A DNA stretch of 64,000 bases from an uncultured Burkholderiales bacterium (GTDB taxonomy: Bacteria; Pseudomonadota; Gammaproteobacteria; Burkholderiales; Burkholderiaceae_C). Numbering within the stretch: the stretch's first letter is position 1; every line of letters starts with the position of its first letter. The translations under genes were made by a program, and so were the position numbers. Location: the NCBI GenBank assembly GCA_903870145.1, contig CAIQBO010000056.1, positions 1 through 64,000 on the forward strand. The letters run 5' to 3'. The notes under the pieces were generated by a model. That model did not search any database and was not told the origin of the DNA. It saw only the letters and a list, made by a program, of their open reading frames with translations. Shown piece by piece: positions 55,532-64,000 of the stretch.

Positions 55532-56539
55532 CTAGAAAATTTGCAAGCTGACCCAATAGGCAATGGCCGCCACAAATGCGCTGGCAGGAATGGTCAAAAT
55601 CCAAGCCCAGACGATGTTGCCGGCCACACCCCAACGCACCGCACTGGCTCGCTGAGTTGAGCCCACTCCCACAATCGCCCCCGTGATGGTGTGCGTGGTG
55701 GAGACCGGAATGCCCAAGGCTGTGGCCAAGAACAAGGTCAAAGCGCCACCCGTCTCAGCACAAAATCCACCGACCGGTTTGAGTTTGGTGATTCGTTGGC
55801 CCATGGTCTTGACAATGCGCCAACCACCGAACAAGGTGCCTAAACCAATGGCGATGTAGCAAGACACGATGGTCCAAGTTGGCGGCGAGGTCGCTGAAGC
55901 CGACAGGTACCCTGTGGCCACCAAAAGCATCCAAATGATGCCAATGGTTTTTTGCGCGTCGTTGCCGCCGTGCCCCAAACTGTAGGCCCCAGCGGAGATC
56001 AGCTGCAAACTGCGAAACCATTTGTCAACCTTCGAGGGCCGGCTGCGCTTGAAAATGTTGGCCACCAAGACCATCATCAATGAGCCCAGCAAAAATCCGA
56101 GCAAAGGTGAGACGAAAATAAAAACAACCGTCTTGAGCACACCCGCGGAGATCAAAGCGCCAGCCCCTGCTTTGGCGATCACAGCGCCCACAATGCCGCC
56201 AATCAAGGCGTGCGAGGAGCTGCTGGGAATGCCGTAATACCAAGTGATCACATTCCAAGATATGGCGCCCAGCAAGGCGCCAAAGACCACATGGGTGTCG
56301 ACAATGCCAGGCTGCACAATGCCTTTGCCCACCGTGGCAGCAACGCTCAAGTGAAAGATGAAAATCGCGATGAAATTGAACACCGCAGCAAAAACCACGG
56401 CTTGGGCGGGCTTGAGAACACCGGTTGAAACCACAGTGGCAATGGCATTGGCCGCATCGTGAAAACCATTCATGAAATCAAAAGCCAATGCCAATACCAC
56501 CAACATCATCACCACCCACAAAGCCGCTTGCGTGTCCAT
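55532..56539 (-). CDS. pit: PiT-family inorganic phosphate transporter
   Basis: Cation-coupled phosphate carrier of the inner membrane, 335 residues with about 9-10 helices. Both PiT repeats are visible: FDFMNGFHDAANAIATVVSTG at the N terminus, with GIPSSSSHALIGGIVGA, and the C-terminal repeat GIPVSTTHTITGAIVGVG. It follows the DUF47 gene by 17 bases, the standard PhoU-like/PiT pair, and is the second gene of that operon. Shorter than the E. coli Pit proteins (~500), as in most bacterial PiT. Confidence 0.94.
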   Translation of the reverse strand: MDTQAALWVVMMLVVLALAFDFMNGFHDAANAIATVVSTGVLKPAQAVVFAAVFNFIAIFIFHLSVAATVGKGIVQPGIVDTHVVFGALLGAISWNVITWYYGIPSSSSHALIGGIVGAVIAKAGAGALISAGVLKTVVFIFVSPLLGFLLGSLMMVLVANIFKRSRPSKVDKWFRSLQLISAGAYSLGHGGNDAQKTIGIIWMLLVATGYLSASATSPPTWTIVSCYIAIGLGTLFGGWRIVKTMGQRITKLKPVGGFCAETGGALTLFLATALGIPVSTTHTITGAIVGVGSTQRASAVRWGVAGNIVWAWILTIPASAFVAAIAYWVSLQIF

Positions 56540-56556
56540 ACTGGAAGCCTCTGGGA

Positions 56557-57204
56557 TTAGGAATTTTCGAGGACAATGCCCTCAATTTGGTTGGCCACAT
56601 CCTCGCATTTGTCAGTGATGGTTTCGAGCAATTCATAAATTGCTTTCAACTTGATGACCTCGCGCACATCAGGCTCTTCGCGAAATAATTTACTCATCGC
56701 GCTTCGCATGACACGGTCCGCATCGGATTCGAGTTGGTCAATTTCTTCGCATGTTTTGAGGGCAGCCTCGGCCGTGGCCGGGTCTGCCACCCTTTCCAAC
56801 ATCTTGACGGCTTCGCGCACTCGCTCGCAGCACTTGACTGACAAGTCCGTCAAGCGAGTGATTTCCTCCGTCATGGCTCGCACGTCATACAAAGACATGG
56901 TTTCTGCCGAGTCCTGAATCAAGTCGGCCACATCGTCCATCAAATTGATCAAGGTGTGAATTTGCTCGCGGTCAATCGGTGTGATGAACGTGGTGTGAAT
57001 CAACCGGTTGACTTCATGCGTGATGCGATCCGCCGAACGCTCTGCGTTGTCCACATCTTGCGTGTATTTGGCGCGCAAATGCGGGTCGTTGTAATTGAGT
57101 ACCAATTTTGCAAAAGCATGGGCCGCCTCCAAGATGCGGTCGGCATGCTGGTTAAACAAACCAAAAAAATCACCTTCTTTGGGTAACAGTTTGCCAAAAA
57201 ACAT
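56557..57204 (-). CDS. DUF47 (PhoU-like) phosphate transport regulator
   Basis: A 215-residue helical PhoU-fold protein: MFFGKLLPKEGDFFGLFNQH, YTQDVDNAERSADRITHEVN, DREQIHTLINLMDDVADLIQD, ETITDKCEDVANQIEGIVLE. DUF47 proteins partner with PiT transporters, probably to regulate phosphate uptake. ATG at 57204 is preceded by GGAAA; a TTG at 57219 would add five residues. It leads the operon with the PiT gene, and a Pho-box-like repeat array lies 65-92 bases upstream. Confidence 0.92.
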   Translation of the reverse strand: MFFGKLLPKEGDFFGLFNQHADRILEAAHAFAKLVLNYNDPHLRAKYTQDVDNAERSADRITHEVNRLIHTTFITPIDREQIHTLINLMDDVADLIQDSAETMSLYDVRAMTEEITRLTDLSVKCCERVREAVKMLERVADPATAEAALKTCEEIDQLESDADRVMRSAMSKLFREEPDVREVIKLKAIYELLETITDKCEDVANQIEGIVLENS

Positions 57205-57268
57205 AAGGATTTCCTTCAATGAAAGGCGGTGCGGACTTGGGCCTTGTGAGACCGGCGAAGTTTAACCT

Positions 57269-57301
57269 TTGTCACGATTTTGACTTTTAATTGTCATAAA
57301 A
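57269..57301 (+). promoter_or_regulatory. Pho-box-like array: three TTGTCA-type units at 11-base period
   Basis: TTGTCA (57269), TTGACT (57280) and TTGTCA (57291) recur exactly every 11 bases. PhoB sites consist of CTGTCAT-like 7-mers repeated at 11-base spacing. The array lies upstream of the DUF47-PiT phosphate operon but in the opposite orientation to that operon, which weakens the call. Confidence 0.45.
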
Positions 57302-57320
57302 ATATGAAAATTTCAGCGTT

Positions 57321-57815
57321 TCACGCGTCCACCAAGCGTTGCACAGATTGGTGAGCCAGGCTTTGCAGTGCCTGCGGCTGGACTTTTTCAGGCGCGACAT
57401 CGGCCAAAGGCCACAGCACAAAAGCACGCTCCCACATCCGCGGGTGAGGCAACATCAGTGCAGGACTTTGCATTTGCGCATCGCCATACAGCAGCAAGTC
57501 CAAGTCCAAGGTTCTGGGTGCATGCAGGTAGGGGCGCTGCCTGCCCGCCGCAGACTCCAGGCGCTGAAGAGCCAGCAGCAAGTCTGGCGCAGTCAGGCGC
57601 GTTTCAAGACAAGCCACGGCATTGATGAAATCCGCTCCCACAGCTTGATGCGGCGCGCTGCGGTACAAATGCGATTGCCCCAGCAGTCGGGATTGCGGCA
57701 GTTGCGCCAAGGCCTTGAGTGCCTCTTCAATGGCCTGCTTCGCTTCCCCCAAGTTAGCGCCCAGTCCAACATACGCAGTGACAACTTGGTCGCGCAAAGG
57801 GTGCTCTTTGTGCAC
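57321..57815 (-). CDS. folK: 2-amino-4-hydroxy-6-hydroxymethyldihydropteridine diphosphokinase
   Basis: HPPK of folate synthesis, transferring pyrophosphate from ATP to the pterin; 164 residues from the chosen start. VVTAYVGLGANLGEAKQAIE, SHLYRSAPHQAVGADFINAV, and the Mg/ATP motif HAPRTLDLDLLLYGD with HPRMWERAFVLWPLADV are canonical. No ATG is near; GTG at 57815 directly follows the pcnB stop (TAAGGTG), and TTG at 57797 is an alternative. It is the last gene of the perM-hda-HAD-pcnB series. Confidence 0.92.
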   Translation of the reverse strand: MHKEHPLRDQVVTAYVGLGANLGEAKQAIEEALKALAQLPQSRLLGQSHLYRSAPHQAVGADFINAVACLETRLTAPDLLLALQRLESAAGRQRPYLHAPRTLDLDLLLYGDAQMQSPALMLPHPRMWERAFVLWPLADVAPEKVQPQALQSLAHQSVQRLVDA

Positions 57816-57816
57816 C

Positions 57817-59310
57817 TTAAGCGCCTTGCGTTGGGCCGCCACTTGAGGGGCCAGAGCCCATGGAGCCAGAACCAGCAGAACCCGTCCCTGCGGGCTTGCG
57901 CCTTCTGGGTGCACGTCTGCTTTTGGGCGAGTTGCTGCCCGGTGCTTTTTCTTCTTTGGCCTGTTGCACCAAGTCTTCTCGACTGGCATCGTCCGCCGTG
58001 CTGAACTCTTGCCACCAATCGGCCAAGGCCACATCGATTTCACTGACCTCGGCGCGCAAACGCAAGAAATCAAAGCCTGCCCGAAAGCGAGCTTGCTCGA
58101 CCAAAGAAAACGGCGTGCTGCCAACGCGTTTTTCAAAGCGCGGTTGCATCATCCAAATTTCACGCATGTCTGCGGCCAATTTGCCGCGGCCCGAGACATC
58201 GCCAATGCGCGCGTCAAACACTTCATCAATGGCGTCTTGCAGCGCGGGGGAAGCGTGCTCACGGCGAGCCAATCGGGCGTCCCAACCGCTTCGCACATCA
58301 GCCCATAAAACACAAGCCAACAAGAAGCTAGGGGCTACGGGCTTGCCCTCACCCACTCGGCGATCGGTGTCGCTCAAGGCGGCTTTGACGAAAGGTGTAT
58401 CAGCCCGCTCGACCACCACATCGAGCAAGGGGTAGATGCCTTTGTGCAAACCCAGCTGTTTCAATTGATCGATCGAGGCCAGTGCGTGCCCCGTTTGCAA
58501 GAGCTTTAGCATTTCATCAAACAAACGGCTTTGCGGCACATCGGCCAACAAGTTGCACATGGTGGCCAAAGGTTTGCCTGTTTTGCTTTCAAACTTAAAC
58601 CCCAAGGGGCTGAGCTTGGCGGCAAAGCGCACTGCGCGGATGATGCGCACAGGGTCTTCTCGGTAGCGCGCAACAGGGTCCCCGATCATGCGCAAAATGC
58701 GTTTCTTGGCGTCTTGCATACCGCCGTGGTAGTCCACCAAGTACTGTGACTGTGGGTCGTAGTACATGGCATTGATGGTGAAATCGCGGCGCGTTGCATC
58801 TTCGTCTTGTGGGCCCCACACGTTGTCGCGCAGCACCCGTCCGCTGGCATCCACGGCGTGCTTCATGCCCGCCAATTCGCTTTTGCTGGTTCGCTCGTTG
58901 CCGCTGACTTGCTCGGCCGCCGTATTATCCAAGTAAGCACGGAAGGTGGAGACCTCGATCACCTCATGCTCACGTCCACGGCCATACACCACGTGCACGA
59001 TGCGAAACCTTCGTCCAATGATGAACGCCCTGCGAAACAAGCCTTTGACTTGTTCAGGGGTGGCGTCGGTGGCCACATCAAAATCTTTGGGGCGCAGACC
59101 CAGCAGCAAGTCACGCACCGCACCGCCCACCACATAAGCCTCAAACCCCGCATCTTGCAAAGTCAGCACCACGTTCAAGGCGCGCTCATCGACCAAGGCA
59201 ACGTCGATGCTATGGACTGAAACCGGCACTTCAACGCGCTTGCCAAAATGGGGTTTGACTGAGTCGCCCGAGGGTTTTCCCAGCATTTTTTGTATGAATT
59301 TTTTGATCAT
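57817..59310 (-). CDS. pcnB: Poly(A) polymerase I
   Basis: Class II nucleotidyltransferase that adds 3' poly(A) tails to RNA and promotes decay; 497 residues. VVGGAVRDLLLGLRPKDFDV (62-80) holds the GG motif and catalytic Asp76 and Asp78. TRRDFTINAMYYDP and RYREDPVRIIRAVRFAAKL follow. The basic C-terminal tail (RRAPRRRKPA, then Gly/Ser-rich) is typical of PcnB rather than CCA-adding enzymes. ATG at 59310 overlaps the upstream HAD stop as ATGA. Confidence 0.94.
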   Translation of the reverse strand: MIKKFIQKMLGKPSGDSVKPHFGKRVEVPVSVHSIDVALVDERALNVVLTLQDAGFEAYVVGGAVRDLLLGLRPKDFDVATDATPEQVKGLFRRAFIIGRRFRIVHVVYGRGREHEVIEVSTFRAYLDNTAAEQVSGNERTSKSELAGMKHAVDASGRVLRDNVWGPQDEDATRRDFTINAMYYDPQSQYLVDYHGGMQDAKKRILRMIGDPVARYREDPVRIIRAVRFAAKLSPLGFKFESKTGKPLATMCNLLADVPQSRLFDEMLKLLQTGHALASIDQLKQLGLHKGIYPLLDVVVERADTPFVKAALSDTDRRVGEGKPVAPSFLLACVLWADVRSGWDARLARREHASPALQDAIDEVFDARIGDVSGRGKLAADMREIWMMQPRFEKRVGSTPFSLVEQARFRAGFDFLRLRAEVSEIDVALADWWQEFSTADDASREDLVQQAKEEKAPGSNSPKSRRAPRRRKPAGTGSAGSGSMGSGPSSGGPTQGA

Positions 59311-59972
59311 GAGAAGAGTTCGAGTATGCGCCAACCTCTTTGGCTCGCAAGTTGGCGCAATGGCGCATCTGGGTTGGTGGCCACGGGGTGCTGGGCCATC
59401 TCCAGCAATGGCAGGTCGTTCACAGAGTCGGAATAAAAAGTCATTTCAACGTCTTGCCAGCGCAAGCCTTGCGCCAACAACCACTGCTCAACGCGCTCAA
59501 CCTTGCCTTCTTTGAAGGACGGCGTGCCTTGTATTTCACCCGTGATCCAGCCCTTTGCATCTCGGGCCAATTCGACTGCGATCAATTCCGTCACACCAAA
59601 AGCAGCAGCGATCGGGCGAGTGACGAATTCGTTGGTGGCTGTCACGATCATGACCCGGTCGCCAGCGGCTTGATGTTGATGAACCAAAGCCAGCGCCGGC
59701 GTGCGCACCTGCGGCAATATCACTTCGCGCATAAAGCGGGCGTGGGCTGTAGCAGCCAGGTTGGCCCCCCGCAAGCGCACCGCTTCTGTGGCAAAGCGCA
59801 CGTAATCGTGAATGTCCAAACTGCCCGCTTTGTAGTCGGCATAGAAACGATCATTGCGCTGGCGAAAAATTTGCGGATCGGTCCAACCAATTTCAATGCT
59901 GAAAACGCCCCATGCGTAATCTGAATCGATGGGCAGCAAAGTGTTGTCCAAGTCAAACAAGACCAACTTCAT
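59307..59972 (-). CDS. HAD-IB family phosphatase (SerB-like)
   Basis: A 221-residue haloacid-dehalogenase-type phosphatase. The nucleophile motif LFDLDNTLLPIDSD has Asp7 and Asp9; motif II is IVTATNEFVT and motif IV FYSDSVNDLPLLE. Subfamily IB resembles SerB and CicA-like phosphatases, and the substrate may be a phospho-amino acid or a phospholipid-type compound. It overlaps both neighbours by 4 bases (ATGA), downstream of hda and upstream of pcnB, a conserved order in Burkholderiales. Confidence 0.92.
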   Translation of the reverse strand: MKLVLFDLDNTLLPIDSDYAWGVFSIEIGWTDPQIFRQRNDRFYADYKAGSLDIHDYVRFATEAVRLRGANLAATAHARFMREVILPQVRTPALALVHQHQAAGDRVMIVTATNEFVTRPIAAAFGVTELIAVELARDAKGWITGEIQGTPSFKEGKVERVEQWLLAQGLRWQDVEMTFYSDSVNDLPLLEMAQHPVATNPDAPLRQLASQRGWRILELFS

Positions 59973-60655
59973 TCGTTCTCCAGCATCGATTTGATCAACG
60001 GAATAGAGACGACCCTTTGCGTTTGCAAGGCGTATTGGTCTAAGTGCTCGAGCAACTGCATCAAGCTGCTCAAGTCTCTTGAAAAGCGCGTGAGCACGTA
60101 GGACATGACCTCGTCACTTAAAAACAAACCGCGGGCATCTGCCTCTTGCCGCAAAACGGCGCGGCGCTCAGGATCGCTGAGCACTTGCAAGGCGTAGACA
60201 TGGCCCCAACCCAAGCGGGAGCGCAAATCATCGCGCAAGGCCAGATCGGCAGGAGGAAAAGCGCCAGCAGCTAAAACCCATCGGGGCTGACCCGACTTGG
60301 GGGTCAAGGCGTTGACAAACCAATTGAAGGCCGTGTGTTGCTGCTCTAGGTTGTACAAGTGCACATCGTCCATCACCACGGCAGACCATGCTTCGTCAAA
60401 TGGCACAGGCGCTTGGCGACTTGCATCAAGCCAACCAACCAGCGCAGCTTGATCGCGCAAGGCCCCGTGAACAGCCTGCAGCAGATGTGTTTTACCACTG
60501 CCACTTTGCCCCCACAAGTAGGTGGGAACAGGGCTGCGCGTGGCGCTTTGCGCCCATAATTTCAAATGCTGAACGGCCGCCGCATTGGGCCCTGCAAAAA
60601 AACTACTCAAACTTGGCACTGTGCTCAAGCCAATGTCCAAGGCCATTTGTTTCAT
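59969..60655 (-). CDS. hda: DnaA regulatory inactivator Hda
   Basis: AAA+ protein related to the DnaA ATPase domain; with the beta clamp it converts DnaA-ATP to DnaA-ADP and stops over-initiation. Length 228. Walker A WGQSGSGKTH is at 48-57 and Walker B is AVVMDDVHL; the C-terminal FSRDLSSLMQLLEHLDQYAL matches Hda. The N-terminal MKQMALDIG resembles the short clamp-binding QL-type peptide. It lies between perM and the HAD gene with ATGA overlaps on both sides. Confidence 0.93.
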   Translation of the reverse strand: MKQMALDIGLSTVPSLSSFFAGPNAAAVQHLKLWAQSATRSPVPTYLWGQSGSGKTHLLQAVHGALRDQAALVGWLDASRQAPVPFDEAWSAVVMDDVHLYNLEQQHTAFNWFVNALTPKSGQPRWVLAAGAFPPADLALRDDLRSRLGWGHVYALQVLSDPERRAVLRQEADARGLFLSDEVMSYVLTRFSRDLSSLMQLLEHLDQYALQTQRVVSIPLIKSMLENE

Positions 60656-61731
60656 GCCTGAGGACCTCGGTACAAATCACTGGCAAAGTAGTTTTTCTTC
60701 AAGCGCCGCATTGCCACCAACAACACGGCGCTGACAGGCAAGGCCACCAAAATACCCACAAACCCAAACAGTTGCCCAAACGCGAGCAAGGCAAAAATAA
60801 CCGCCAAAGGATGCAGGCCAATGCGCTCGCCTACCCAGCGCGGCGTCAGCCAAAAACTCTCCAGAATTTGCCCCGCACCGAACACCACCGCAACCATCAA
60901 CAGTGCTTTGAAAAATGCAAATTGCAGCACACCCGCGAGCAAAGCCAGCATCAAGCCCAAACCAAAACCCAAGTAAGGCACAAACACCGCCAAGCCGGTG
61001 AAGACACCAATAGGCAAGGCCAAATCAAGGCCGAACAAGCGAAGTGCTGTGGCGTAGAAAACCGCCAGCGCGAACATCACCAAAAGCTGACCTCTTAAAT
61101 ACTGCCCCAAGACTTGATCAGACTCGATGACAAATCTGTCGTAGGCTGGCCGCCATGCGGGGGGCACCCACTCGGTGACGGTGCTGACCCAGCGATCCCA
61201 ATCGTTGAGCAAATAAAACAAGACCACGGGCATCAACACCACATTGCCCAGCAGGGCCAGTGCGAAACTGCCGCCCAACTTGAGCGAGGAGATCAAAGGC
61301 TCCAGCCAGTCTTCGCGGTTGGCACTCAAATATTTGATGAGCTGCGATTTCAAACTGCCCACATCGAGCGTTAAATGCCAACCCCATTGCGCCAAGGCTG
61401 GGTTCACAGTGGCGGCCAATTGGTCCAATAAAACTGGCACCTGCTGCTGCAGCAAGGGGATCTCACGAGTCAAGATCGGCACCAACAGCAAGACCACACC
61501 CACCCCAGCAGACAAGGCCAAAAACTCAACCCACACAACACAAAGAAGCCGCGGCAGCTTGTGCCCACTCAAGGCTTGCAAGCGAAGCACCAAGGGGTGC
61601 AAAGCATAGGCAAAAACTGCGGCTACGGCAAAGGGCACCAAGACAGGCCCCAAGATCCAAAGGACTGCCACTGACAGCACGCCAAGGCCCAACCATGTGG
61701 CAAAGCGACGGGGGGGAAGGTTAAGTGCCAT
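60652..61731 (-). CDS. AI-2E family transporter (PerM-like)
   Basis: A 359-residue polytopic membrane protein with about 8 helices. Marker segments: LVPFAVAAVFAYALHPLVLRL, VLMPVVLFYLLNDWDR, AVFVPYLGFGLGLMLALLAG and FGQLFGFVGILVALPVSAVL. The family was named for AI-2 export but includes many proteins of unclear substrate. It leads the operon perM-hda-HAD-pcnB-folK, overlapping hda by 4 bases. Divergent from purM, 75 bases away. Confidence 0.92.
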   Translation of the reverse strand: MALNLPPRRFATWLGLGVLSVAVLWILGPVLVPFAVAAVFAYALHPLVLRLQALSGHKLPRLLCVVWVEFLALSAGVGVVLLLVPILTREIPLLQQQVPVLLDQLAATVNPALAQWGWHLTLDVGSLKSQLIKYLSANREDWLEPLISSLKLGGSFALALLGNVVLMPVVLFYLLNDWDRWVSTVTEWVPPAWRPAYDRFVIESDQVLGQYLRGQLLVMFALAVFYATALRLFGLDLALPIGVFTGLAVFVPYLGFGLGLMLALLAGVLQFAFFKALLMVAVVFGAGQILESFWLTPRWVGERIGLHPLAVIFALLAFGQLFGFVGILVALPVSAVLLVAMRRLKKNYFASDLYRGPQA

Positions 61732-61806
61732 GGTCAGTGTTTAAAATAGGCCTTGATTTTAGTCCCCCTTGCCCCAGCCCCTCCCTTAAAGCCCTGAATC
61801 ACCCCC

Positions 61807-62838
61807 ATGAGTACAACCCCTCTCTCTTACAAAGACGCTGGCGTGGACATTGACGCAGGCGATGCCCTGGTCGAACGCATCAAGCCCTTGGCCAAAAAAA
61901 CCATGCGCGAGGGGGTGTTGGCTGGTATTGGGGGCTTTGGCGCTCTGTTTGAAGTGCCCAAGCGCTACAAAGAGCCTGTTTTGGTCTCTGGCACCGATGG
62001 TGTGGGCACCAAACTCAAGCTCGCGTTTGAGTGGAACATGCACGACACCGTAGGCATTGACTTGGTGGCCATGAGCGTGAACGACGTGCTGGTGCAAGGT
62101 GCAGAGCCTTTGTTCTTTTTAGACTACTTTGCCTGCGGCAAATTGGACATTGAAACTGCAGCAGCTGTGGTGGGGGGTATCGCCACGGGCTGTCAGATGT
62201 CTGGCTGTGCTTTGATTGGCGGCGAAACCGCCGAGATGCCTGGCATGTACCCCGATGGTGAATACGACTTGGCAGGCTTTGCGGTGGGTGCAGTTGAAAA
62301 ATCTAAAATTCTGACCGGTCATGACATACAGCCTGGTGATGTGGTTTTGGGCCTGGCCTCCAGCGGTGTTCACTCCAACGGCTTTAGCTTGGTGCGCAAG
62401 TGCATTGAGCGCGCTGGCACCGATCTGCCACAAAGCTTAGATGGGCAAGCCTTCAAGCAAGCTGTGATGGCGCCCACGCGTTTGTACGTCAAAAATGTTT
62501 TAAACGCTTTGTCTGTGCACCCGATCAAAGCCTTGGCCCACATCACCGGTGGCGGCTTGCTGGAAAATATTCCACGTGTGTTGCCCCAAGGCACAGCGGC
62601 CCACTTGAAAAAAGGCAGTTGGCCGCAATCGCAATTGTTTGCATGGCTGCAAAAAACAGCTGGCATTGACGACACCGAGATGAACCGCACCTTCAACAAC
62701 GGCATTGGCATGGTGCTGGTGATTGACGCAGCGCACGCGCAGGCCTGCGCGCAAACGCTGCGTGATGCGGGTGAACAAGTTTATGAAATTGGCTTGATCG
62801 CAGCGCGCCAAGGCACCCCCGCAGTCGTGGTCAGTTAG
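61807..62838 (+). CDS. purM: Phosphoribosylformylglycinamidine cyclo-ligase
   Basis: AIR synthetase of de novo purine synthesis, 343 residues. [20 protein letters not shown], the ATP-binding [33 protein letters not shown], and [16 protein letters not shown] are canonical. It is not in the purF operon. Its stop overlaps the convergent SirB1 gene by 4 bases. Confidence 0.97.
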   Translation: MSTTPLSYKDAGVDIDAGDALVERIKPLAKKTMREGVLAGIGGFGALFEVPKRYKEPVLVSGTDGVGTKLKLAFEWNMHDTVGIDLVAMSVNDVLVQGAEPLFFLDYFACGKLDIETAAAVVGGIATGCQMSGCALIGGETAEMPGMYPDGEYDLAGFAVGAVEKSKILTGHDIQPGDVVLGLASSGVHSNGFSLVRKCIERAGTDLPQSLDGQAFKQAVMAPTRLYVKNVLNALSVHPIKALAHITGGGLLENIPRVLPQGTAAHLKKGSWPQSQLFAWLQKTAGIDDTEMNRTFNNGIGMVLVIDAAHAQACAQTLRDAGEQVYEIGLIAARQGTPAVVVS

Positions 62839-63677
62839 GTATTCAGCGCGGCCAAACGGTGTCCGATGTCTTGGGCATCTGCAGCATGTGGCACCGCATG
62901 GAGGTAATGCTGCAGGTCTTGTCTGGCACGTTCAATTTGGCCTAAACCAATCAGGGTCAAACCTCGATCACGCCGCTCTGTGTGAGCCTGCGGAAGGAGT
63001 CTAACCAAGCGCTCAGAGATCGCCAAAAGACGAGGGCCGTCTGATTGGCTACTGAAAATTTCTTTCAAGTTTCGGAGCATGCGTGCCAAAACATCCCGCG
63101 GCGGACAAGCTTGAAGGAACAAGCCCAGCGGTGTTTCAGAGTCGCCGTGCTCCCCTAAATGAGATCGAAAGGGTGCCAATCGCTCTGACAAGGTGTCCAG
63201 CCCCAGCGACTCGCCGGTCAAAGGATCCAAAACCACCAAGCCTTCGGGCAAAGTAATTTTCACCAAAAAATGGCCCGGAAAAGAGACACCCTGCGCATCC
63301 AGGCCGGCAGCTTGCGCTAACTCCAACCAAATCACCGCCAGTGAAATCGGAATGCCTCTTCGGGTGCGTAAGACCTCGCTTAATAAACTGTTTTCAAACG
63401 CATAGTAGTTGTTGGCGTTGACGCAAAAGCCCAACTCGGTGTAGAAAAATTGATTCAGTATCGAGAGTTTGGCAATCGGCTCGGCCCCTGATTTGAACCT
63501 GCGCTGGAGTCTTGCCAGCAAGTTGTCGCAATCGGCCAAGACTTGCTGCACATCCAGACCTGGCTCTTCATCTTGCGCCAAACTGGCCGCTGCTTCGAGC
63601 AAGGGGAAATGCAAGTCCGATTCAACCAAGCTTTCGAAATACGCCAAAGGCGTCACTGATGTGTATTGCAAATTCAT
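62835..63677 (-). CDS. SirB1-family protein (transglutaminase-like plus TPR)
   Basis: A 280-residue protein. The N-terminal two thirds match the SirB1/transglutaminase-like domain: [34 protein letters not shown], and [11 protein letters not shown], where the His and nearby residues correspond to a papain-like site. The C-terminal part ([20 protein letters not shown]) resembles TPR repeats. Its function is unknown, though it is widespread in proteobacteria. It lies 29 bases after the murJ stop on the same strand. Confidence 0.88.
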   Translation of the reverse strand: MNLQYTSVTPLAYFESLVESDLHFPLLEAAASLAQDEEPGLDVQQVLADCDNLLARLQRRFKSGAEPIAKLSILNQFFYTELGFCVNANNYYAFENSLLSEVLRTRRGIPISLAVIWLELAQAAGLDAQGVSFPGHFLVKITLPEGLVVLDPLTGESLGLDTLSERLAPFRSHLGEHGDSETPLGLFLQACPPRDVLARMLRNLKEIFSSQSDGPRLLAISERLVRLLPQAHTERRDRGLTLIGLGQIERARQDLQHYLHAVPHAADAQDIGHRLAALNT

Positions 63678-63706
63678 GAGCCGAGCGCCTCTCCAATTTC
63701 AAGCCA

Positions 63707-64000
63707 TCAACGTCGAACAAAGGACTGCCAGCGCAAACCGCTGAGCCACAAGCAGCCAAAATACACAATGCCTGATGCCACCAGCACACCGGCCATGGCA
63801 GCCAGCCGCCACCCTGCTTCTTGCCGCCATGCCAACCAAGGCAGATATTGGGCCGCATAGATTAAAAAGCCCGTTAGCAAAGCTGTCGCCAGCAGCACCC
63901 TGAGCGCAAACAGGCCCCAACCTGCAAGGGGTTGGTAGCTGCCCTTTCGCATCAAACTCATCAGCAACCAAGCAGCATTGAGCAAAGCACCTAACCCAAT
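63707..64000 (-). CDS. murJ: Lipid II flippase MurJ, C-terminal fragment (cut by window edge)
   Basis: The last 97 residues of a membrane protein: LGALLNAAWLLMSLMRKG, YQPLAGWGLFALRVLLATAL, LTGFLIYAAQYLPWLAW and a final helix GVLVASGIVYFGCLWLSGL. The LNAAWLL...RKGxYxPxxGW segment is the C-terminal signature of MurJ (MviN), which flips lipid II for peptidoglycan synthesis. The frame is open to base 64000, so the gene continues beyond the window. About 420 N-terminal residues are missing from view. Confidence 0.85.
   Translation of the reverse strand: MGLGALLNAAWLLMSLMRKGSYQPLAGWGLFALRVLLATALLTGFLIYAAQYLPWLAWRQEAGWRLAAMAGVLVASGIVYFGCLWLSGLRWQSFVRR

Overview
The window is chromosomal DNA of a betaproteobacterium, most likely order Burkholderiales, family Comamonadaceae (a Limnohabitans/Rhodoferax-like freshwater organism). 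This rests on gene order (folC-SPOR-cvpA-purF-metZ; rpsP-rimM-trmD-rplS; perM-hda-HAD-pcnB-folK), on a BktB-like thiolase, on the Burkholderiales-type core-MetE and DUF6172 proteins, and on a moderate GC content with strong TTG use for leucine. It is densely coded: about 66 protein genes (two cut by the window edges) and three tRNAs, with no gene-free stretch longer than about 280 bases. No insertion sequence, prophage or CRISPR array was seen.

Layout. 1-2584: end of an RluA-type pseudouridine synthase, an SDR reductase and a BktB-like thiolase. 2600-6346: three-gene operon on the minus strand (acyl-CoA ligase, luciferase-like flavin monooxygenase, core methionine synthase). 6565-7224: orphan response regulator with an excisionase-like HTH. 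7273-11615: a compositionally foreign cassette (M20 amidohydrolase, PuuE-like deacetylase, Bug solute receptor, divergent LysR regulator) that ends close to the 3' end of a tRNA-Asp gene. 11847-19055: tRNA-Ala/Glu/Asp, then gltX, metZ, purF, cvpA, a SPOR protein and folC, all on the minus strand. 19220-31572: housekeeping genes (ppnP, argG, murB, yajQ, plsY, a second acyl-CoA synthetase, an alpha/beta hydrolase, prfB with its programmed frameshift, pepN, fbp).

31588-36915: an iron-type ABC importer with two different solute-binding proteins. 37087-42345: small exported protein, PfkB kinase, rfbC, rfbA, a DUF6172 protein, RhlE-like helicase and a stand-alone uppS. 42512-49965: H-NS-like protein, CNNM/CBS membrane protein, apaH, CoA pyrophosphatase, CobD/CbiB-like protein, rsgA, M48 protease and oligoribonuclease. 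50243-54398: DEAD-box helicase with an RGG-like tail and the rplS/trmD/rimM/rpsP ribosome maturation block. 54528-57204: GNAT acetyltransferase, TM2 protein, and a PiT phosphate transporter with its DUF47/PhoU-like partner. 57321-61731: a tightly overlapping operon perM-hda-HAD-pcnB-folK. 61807-64000: purM, a SirB1-type protein and the end of murJ.

Most content is ordinary core metabolism and translation. The parts that reward a second look are mostly regulatory: a 16-bp perfect palindrome before uppS, an identical 18-bp -10-like element before both rplS and rpsP, a three-unit 11-nt Pho-box-like array before the PiT operon, an AT-rich inverted repeat before the H-NS gene, and the foreign cassette beside tRNA-Asp with a tandem 9-bp repeat at its edge. 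I did not find a clearly new defence or mobile system. Start sites were chosen from ribosome-binding sites and family alignments recalled from memory; no database search was possible.
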